Shown here in pieces: positions 60,336-64,000 of a stretch of DNA of 64,000 bases. The notes below the pieces were generated by a model. It was not told where the DNA came from. It worked only from the letters and a program-made list of their open reading frames with translations, and made no database searches. A program made the position numbers and the translations under genes. Every line of letters starts with the position of its first letter. Positions within the stretch are counted from its first letter, which is position 1. Source of the DNA: Algoriphagus sp. AK58 (lineage in GTDB: Bacteria; Bacteroidota; Bacteroidia; Cytophagales; Cyclobacteriaceae); assembly GCF_014324365.1 (NCBI RefSeq), contig NZ_QEIG01000003.1:149143-213142 (forward strand), read 5' to 3'.

Positions 60336-60854
60336 GCAGAGGCGCAGAGGACGCAAAGTGGATTTTAAAAACTAAATTTTAATTCATTTCTTCAAAAAAT
60401 TCAACTAATTTAAAACCAGTATTTTGGGTCTTTTTAATCGTATTGTTTTAAGTCAGAGAACGAAGTTTCATCCCAGATAATCGGTGCAACAATTGAAGTG
60501 CATAAACATCTAGGTCCTGGCCTGCTTGAAAGTAGCTATGAAGCTTGCCTACTTTTTGAATTAAGGCAAAGGGGATTAAATGTTAAATCACAAGTTGCAT
60601 TGCCTATTTCATACAAAGGGTTTCAATTAGAAGCAGGGTACCGAATCGATATCCTCGTTGAGGAAAGAGTAATAATTGAAATCAAAACGGTTGAAGAATT
60701 TGCTGATATTCACATAGCTCAGATTCTCACTTATCTTAAGCTCACTAACCTAAAACTGGGGTTACTAATCAATTTTAATTCCGTCAAATTAGTTAATGGT
60801 CTTAAGAGAGTGGTCAATAATCTTTAATTTTCTCCGCGTTCTCTGCGCCTCCGC
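60336..60854. repeat. 19-bp imperfect terminal inverted repeats bracketing a GxxExxY gene
   Basis: Left arm 60336-60354 (gcagaggcgcagaggacgc) and right arm 60836-60854 (gcgttctctgcgcctccgc) are reverse complements at 17 of 19 positions. They bracket a 519-bp unit containing only the GxxExxY gene. No transposase is present. Such 'cgcagaggcgcagag' repeats next to GxxExxY genes recur, from memory, in many Bacteroidota genomes. Confidence 0.7.
60438..60827 (+). CDS. GxxExxY-type (PDDEXK_3) nuclease-like protein, start unclear
   Basis: Homology begins at about 60450: SENEVSSQIIGATIEVHKHLGPGLLESSYEACL, where G-x-x-E-x-x-Y is GLLESSY. The reading frame has no ATG, TTG or GTG before the GTG at 60498, which would cut the first conserved helix. 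The PD-(D/E)xK-like core is visible as the acid-rich RIDILVEERVIIEIKTVEEF, with the D..E-x-K (IIEIKT) motif, then AQILTYLKLTNLKLGLLINF. The start codon may be non-standard or lost by mutation. The gene is bracketed by the inverted repeat described here (60336-60854). Role unknown; proposed nuclease fold from family knowledge. Confidence 0.7.
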   Translation, partial: SYCFKSENEVSSQIIGATIEVHKHLGPGLLESSYEACLLFELRQRGLNVKSQVALPISYKGFQLEAGYRIDILVEERVIIEIKTVEEFADIHIAQILTYLKLTNLKLGLLINFNSVKLVNGLKRVVNNL

Positions 60855-60862
60855 GTTGCAAA

Positions 60863-60887
60863 GAAAAAAAGAGGCTTTCGCCCCTTT
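60863..60887 (-). terminator. Terminator of the AAA+/VWA operon
   Basis: On the minus strand aggggc and gcctct form a 6-bp stem with a GAAA tetraloop, followed by ttttttt. It lies just after the stop of the MoxR-like gene (60890) and abuts the right inverted-repeat arm. Confidence 0.85.
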
Positions 60888-60889
60888 CT

Positions 60890-62416
60890 TTAATTGTCAT
60901 CCTCATCGAAGTCGTCCTCTTCATCCCCTGCACCCATGTCAAACATGGAACTGAATAGGTCTTTAAACTGAAGTCCGGTGTCCAAAAGCTTTTTGCTCAA
61001 TTGGGAATATTCAGCCAAACCGTGTAGCGCAAACTCCATGAAGAATTCCTTCTCTTTTTCCGGTAGGTTTTTCACCATCTGGGTGACTACTTCCTCCAGT
61101 CCTGGAACGGAGTGAAGCAAGGTTTTATATTCCTTATCAGACTGGGAAGCCAAAATATCCAGCTCGTTTCCTTCCCCAAACCAAGCCAAAGGAATCACGT
61201 AAGGATTGCCGTTTTTGTCTTTTTTCTTTTGTTCAGGAGAAGGGAAATAGTTCACAAACTGGGTACGGATCGCTTTTCCAATCAGGTTGTACGCGACTAG
61301 ACCTGCACCTTCCTGTTCGCCTTCATAGACCAACTCAACCTTTCCGGTAATTGCCGGAATTACGCCGATCAGGTCGGCGATTCGAACTACGGTGTTGCTT
61401 TCTCCATTTAAGTAAAGTCTTCTTTCTGCAGCGGAAATCAGGTTTTCATAGGCCGAAATCGTCAATCGTGCCGAAACCCCGCTTTTCTCATCCACAAACT
61501 CAGAACCTCTTGCCTCGATAGCAATCTGCTCGATCAGGTCTTTCATCAACTCAGGTACATGGATTTGGTCTACTGGCTTTCCAGCAAGGTTGGCTTCCTG
61601 AGCGGTGATTTTTTTGCCGATCTCGATGGATTTTGGATAGTGGGTGATGATCTGACTCTCGATTCGGTCTTTCAGCGGAGTCACGATGCTTCCCCGGTTA
61701 GTATAGTCCTCCGGGTTAGCAGTGAAGACAAACTGGATGTCCAAAGGAAGTCTCAACTTGAACCCACGGATTTGGATGTCTCCTTCCTGCAAAATATTGA
61801 ACAAAGCCACTTGAATCCTTGCTTGCAAGTCCGGCAATTCATTGATCACGAAAATGCATCGGTGCGAACGCGGTACCAATCCGTAATGAATCACCCGCTC
61901 ATCGTTGTAGCTGAGTTTCATCGTCGCCGCTTTGATCGGATCCACGTCTCCGATCAAGTCGGCCACGGAAACATCCGGTGTGGCCAATTTTTCTGCATAG
62001 CGATCCTCCCTATGAAGCCAGGAGACCGGTGTGTCGTCACCTTTTTCCTCGATCAGATTTTTGGCAAAAGAGGAGAGCGGATGAATCGGATCGTCATTGA
62101 GTTCCGAGCCAACCAATACAGGGACGTATTCATCCAGCAGATGCGTCATCATCCGCGCGATTCGGGTTTTGGCCTGACCGCGTAAACCGAGCAAGTTGAT
62201 GTTGTGACGGGAAAGAATCGCTCGCTCGATGTCGGGTATGACCGTATCCTCATAGCCCCAAATGCCGGCAAAGACATTTTCTTTGGCTTTGATCTTTTGA
62301 ATCAGATTGTCACGGAGTTCTTCTTTGATGGATTTGGGTTGATATCCTGAAGCCTTGAGCTGGCCGAGGGTCTTGATCTGTAAGAGTTGGTGTCCGGTGA
62401 GTTTTTGGTAGTCCAT
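60890..62416 (-). CDS. MoxR/magnesium-chelatase-I-like AAA+ ATPase
   Basis: 508 residues. Walker A is GLRGQAKT (77-84, with Ala for the usual Gly). The Walker B strand CIFVINELPDL carries Asn in place of the expected Asp, followed by Glu. PSI-I/BchI-like elements include LQARIQVALFNILQEGDIQIRGF and VFTANPEDYTNRGSIVTPLKDRI (sensor 1). An acidic tail (DEEDDFDEDDN). The enzyme works as a chaperone-like partner of the adjacent VWA protein, 2 nt away, by analogy with BchI-BchD and MoxR-VWA systems. Confidence 0.9.
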   Translation of the reverse strand: MDYQKLTGHQLLQIKTLGQLKASGYQPKSIKEELRDNLIQKIKAKENVFAGIWGYEDTVIPDIERAILSRHNINLLGLRGQAKTRIARMMTHLLDEYVPVLVGSELNDDPIHPLSSFAKNLIEEKGDDTPVSWLHREDRYAEKLATPDVSVADLIGDVDPIKAATMKLSYNDERVIHYGLVPRSHRCIFVINELPDLQARIQVALFNILQEGDIQIRGFKLRLPLDIQFVFTANPEDYTNRGSIVTPLKDRIESQIITHYPKSIEIGKKITAQEANLAGKPVDQIHVPELMKDLIEQIAIEARGSEFVDEKSGVSARLTISAYENLISAAERRLYLNGESNTVVRIADLIGVIPAITGKVELVYEGEQEGAGLVAYNLIGKAIRTQFVNYFPSPEQKKKDKNGNPYVIPLAWFGEGNELDILASQSDKEYKTLLHSVPGLEEVVTQMVKNLPEKEKEFFMEFALHGLAEYSQLSKKLLDTGLQFKDLFSSMFDMGAGDEEDDFDEDDN

Positions 62417-62418
62417 GC

Positions 62419-63519
62419 TTAGAAGCGTTTGGTGCGGTTTCGTCTATAATCTTCAAAAATGAGGTCACCCAATCCCTTCAGGCTGCTGTAGTAGGCATTG
62501 CCGTTGTTGACTTTGGTAAACTCTTTCACAAATTCTTTGAGGTAGGGGTCCGAGGCGATCATAAAGGTCGTCACAGGAATTTTCAATTTTCGGCATTGGG
62601 CAGCGAGTTTGAGCGTTTCCGCAAGGATTTTGCTGTCGATGCCAAAGGCATTTTTGTAGTATTTGATCCCGACTTTGAGGCAAGTAGGCTTGCCATCCGT
62701 GATCATGAAGATCTGCTTGTTGGGATTTTTTCTTCTTCGAAGCAAATCCATGGCAAGCTCGAGTCCGGCAACGGTATTGGTATGGTAAGGACCGACTTGG
62801 AGGTAAGGCAAATCCTTGATTTCGATCTGCCAAGCATCATTTCCGAAGACAATCACATCGAGCGTATCCTTGGGATAGCGGGTCTTGATCAGTTCGGCCA
62901 AAGCCATGGCGACTTTTTTTGCAGGGGTGATCCGGTCTTCCCCATAGAGGATCATCGAGTGGGAAATATCGATCATCAGCACCGTGGAGGTTTGCGATCT
63001 GACTTCATTTTCCATGACTTCCAAATCATCCTCCGTGAGCAGGTAATCGCCCGAAAGGCCGTGATTAGCTTGGGCATTTCGAAGGGAATCGGTTAATGCG
63101 ATCTGATCCAGATTGTCTCCAAATTCGAAGGCCCGACGGTCGGTACCTCGCTCATCTCCGGTTCCGGAATGGGTGGTTTTGTGTTGACCGGATTTGCCTC
63201 GCTTGAGTTTGCCAAAGATTTCTTCCAAAGCGGATTTACGAATCGTCTGCTCGGCTTTTCCGGTGATTTTGAGCTCGCCCTTTTGGTTTTCCTCGGTCAA
63301 GTAGCCCTTGGATTTGAGGTCCTCGATGAAGTCGCCGATGCCGTAGTTGGGATTGGTGAGGTTGTAGCGCTTGTCCAGATTGGTCAGCCAACTGAGCGCC
63401 TCAGCCACATCTCCTCCCGTCATGGTAACGAGCTGAAGGAAAATATTCAGCAGATTTTCGAAGGTATTTTTCTCCGGGTCTTGGGGTGGGACATATTGGG
63501 TAAATCGGAAACCTTTCAT
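62419..63519 (-). CDS. VWA-domain protein, partner of the AAA+ ATPase
   Basis: 366 residues. N-terminal helical region (1-150), then a VWA domain whose MIDAS is D184-I-S186-H-S188 with later T and ITDG residues (FMITDGKPTCL). Two nt separate its stop from the ATPase start, so the pair is co-translated. Expected to be the substrate-binding or adaptor subunit that needs Mg2+; in chelatase-like systems such pairs remodel metal-dependent enzymes. Confidence 0.9.
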   Translation of the reverse strand: MKGFRFTQYVPPQDPEKNTFENLLNIFLQLVTMTGGDVAEALSWLTNLDKRYNLTNPNYGIGDFIEDLKSKGYLTEENQKGELKITGKAEQTIRKSALEEIFGKLKRGKSGQHKTTHSGTGDERGTDRRAFEFGDNLDQIALTDSLRNAQANHGLSGDYLLTEDDLEVMENEVRSQTSTVLMIDISHSMILYGEDRITPAKKVAMALAELIKTRYPKDTLDVIVFGNDAWQIEIKDLPYLQVGPYHTNTVAGLELAMDLLRRRKNPNKQIFMITDGKPTCLKVGIKYYKNAFGIDSKILAETLKLAAQCRKLKIPVTTFMIASDPYLKEFVKEFTKVNNGNAYYSSLKGLGDLIFEDYRRNRTKRF

Positions 63520-63524
63520 TTTTG

Positions 63525-63600
63525 GACGCTAGACGTGAGATGCAAGACACAAGATTTTAGTAGCAAGTAGCTGGTATCTAGTATCAGGTAGCTGATAACT
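63525..63600. repeat. Wobbly iterated intergenic words
   Basis: The 151-bp spacer before the next gene contains gacgctagacgtgagatgc with caagacacaagat, then tagtagcaagtagctggt and atctagtatcaggtagctg, each an inexact iteration of 8-11-base words (gctagacg, agtagctg). No ORF or RNA gene was seen in the spacer. The type of repeat is common between genes in this family, as I recall. Confidence 0.5.
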
Positions 63601-63670
63601 GGATTTGTTGAGGGATTAACAAAGTGGAGGGCAACTGAGTTTAGTATTCCTCAGAAAAACCGGGGAAAAG

Positions 63671-63898
63671 ATGCAAAACTATCACAGCGCTGTTGGGATC
63701 GTGACAGGAGTGTTGATCCTGTTTGTCACTTTGATTCAGTTTAATATCGCGCAGGTATTGATTTGGGCGATTTTTTTGGCAGGGCCATTTTTGATCTTGT
63801 GGATGGTGTGGGCGGTTTTAGCCGCACCAGTGAAAATCGAAGAGACCTTTGAGGAGCAGTGGTATCAGGATCGGGAGGATTTGCACAGAAAGGACTGA
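63671..63898 (+). CDS. Small membrane protein, unknown
   Basis: 75 residues with two adjacent hydrophobic helices (about 9-26 and 30-50: LIWAIFLAGPFLILWMVWAVL) followed by an acidic tail KIEETFEEQWYQDREDLHRKD. Not recognised. Weak evidence for coding: clean open frame and typical membrane composition. Divergent from the VWA operon. Confidence 0.5.
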   Translation: MQNYHSAVGIVTGVLILFVTLIQFNIAQVLIWAIFLAGPFLILWMVWAVLAAPVKIEETFEEQWYQDREDLHRKD

Positions 63899-63949
63899 CA
63901 AGCAGCTGATTCAATTTTAACTTTTGAAACGATTTTTTAAATTGCAAAG

Positions 63950-64000
63950 ATGACAAAACAGGAGAAAATCAGGTTTTCTGGTAGCGTCCCGATAAGTGTG
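63950..64000 (+). CDS. Start of a gene running off the window
   Basis: An ATG at 63950 opens a frame that reaches the window edge (MTKQEKIRFSGSVPISV). It follows a purine-rich tract (ttgcaaag) and a 51-bp gap after the small membrane protein. Too little is visible to name it. Confidence 0.4.
   Translation, partial: MTKQEKIRFSGSVPISV

Noticed and set aside
1..64000. CRISPR arrays, tRNA, rRNA or phage genes
   Set aside because: No spaced direct-repeat array, tRNA-like cloverleaf, rRNA or phage structural gene was recognised on reading; a dedicated scan was not possible here.

Overview
The window looks like chromosomal DNA of a Bacteroidota species, most likely order Cytophagales, family Cyclobacteriaceae (Algoriphagus-like). 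This rests on gene content: gldB, an ebo-operon end, a CarboxypepD_reg-type TonB receptor, a DUF5916 outer-membrane protein, serial DUF4221-like lipoproteins and a GxxExxY gene. A few TAnnTTTG promoter elements agree. The species call is from recognition, not from a search. No rRNA, tRNA, CRISPR array, phage or insertion sequence was seen.

Layout. 1-2.5 kb: the 3' end of an ebo (eustigmatophyte/bacterial operon) cluster, with partial eboE and eboF. 2.6-10.6 kb: seven head-to-tail paralogous lipoproteins (six intact, one split by an in-frame stop) with near-identical ends and divergent middles. This is the most unusual block. 10.6-12.8 kb: HD phosphohydrolase, YitT and TRIC-type membrane proteins. 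13.0-20.8 kb: a possible small biosynthetic neighbourhood with a GNAT, an A-T-TE single-module NRPS-like enzyme, a methyltransferase and patatin on the other strand, then a VOC protein, an alpha-oxoamine-synthase-like PLP enzyme and a class-A-beta-lactamase-like hydrolase. 20.8-33.9 kb: cry-DASH, a glycogen-debranching-like lipoprotein, DUF5916 protein, YjbQ, FAH-family hydrolase, a TPP riboswitch driving one TonB receptor, dipeptide epimerase and an M14 peptidase.

33.9-36.8 kb: a hicAB locus whose hicA is frameshifted in an A tract, SIMPL protein, rlmF and OsmC. 37-55.3 kb, almost all on the minus strand: an exopolysaccharide/O-antigen locus (Wza- and Wzz-like proteins, flippase, polymerase, five glycosyltransferases, methyltransferase, radical SAM protein, AsnB), interrupted by a fasciclin lipoprotein and plus-strand gldB. 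55.3-64 kb: nth, P1 peptidase, an unrecognised membrane protein, RsmF-like rRNA methyltransferase, DUF1304 protein, a GxxExxY gene flanked by inverted repeats, a MoxR-like AAA+/VWA pair and small membrane proteins.

Functional links supported by order and overlap are: the EPS locus (sugar assembly, flipping, polymerisation, export); the AAA+/VWA pair as a two-component chaperone; the dipeptide epimerase and zinc carboxypeptidase, which share a divergent promoter region and may both handle peptides; and the thiamin-responsive outer-membrane receptor. Recurrent intergenic palindromes and wobbly iterated words are a second genome-level theme.
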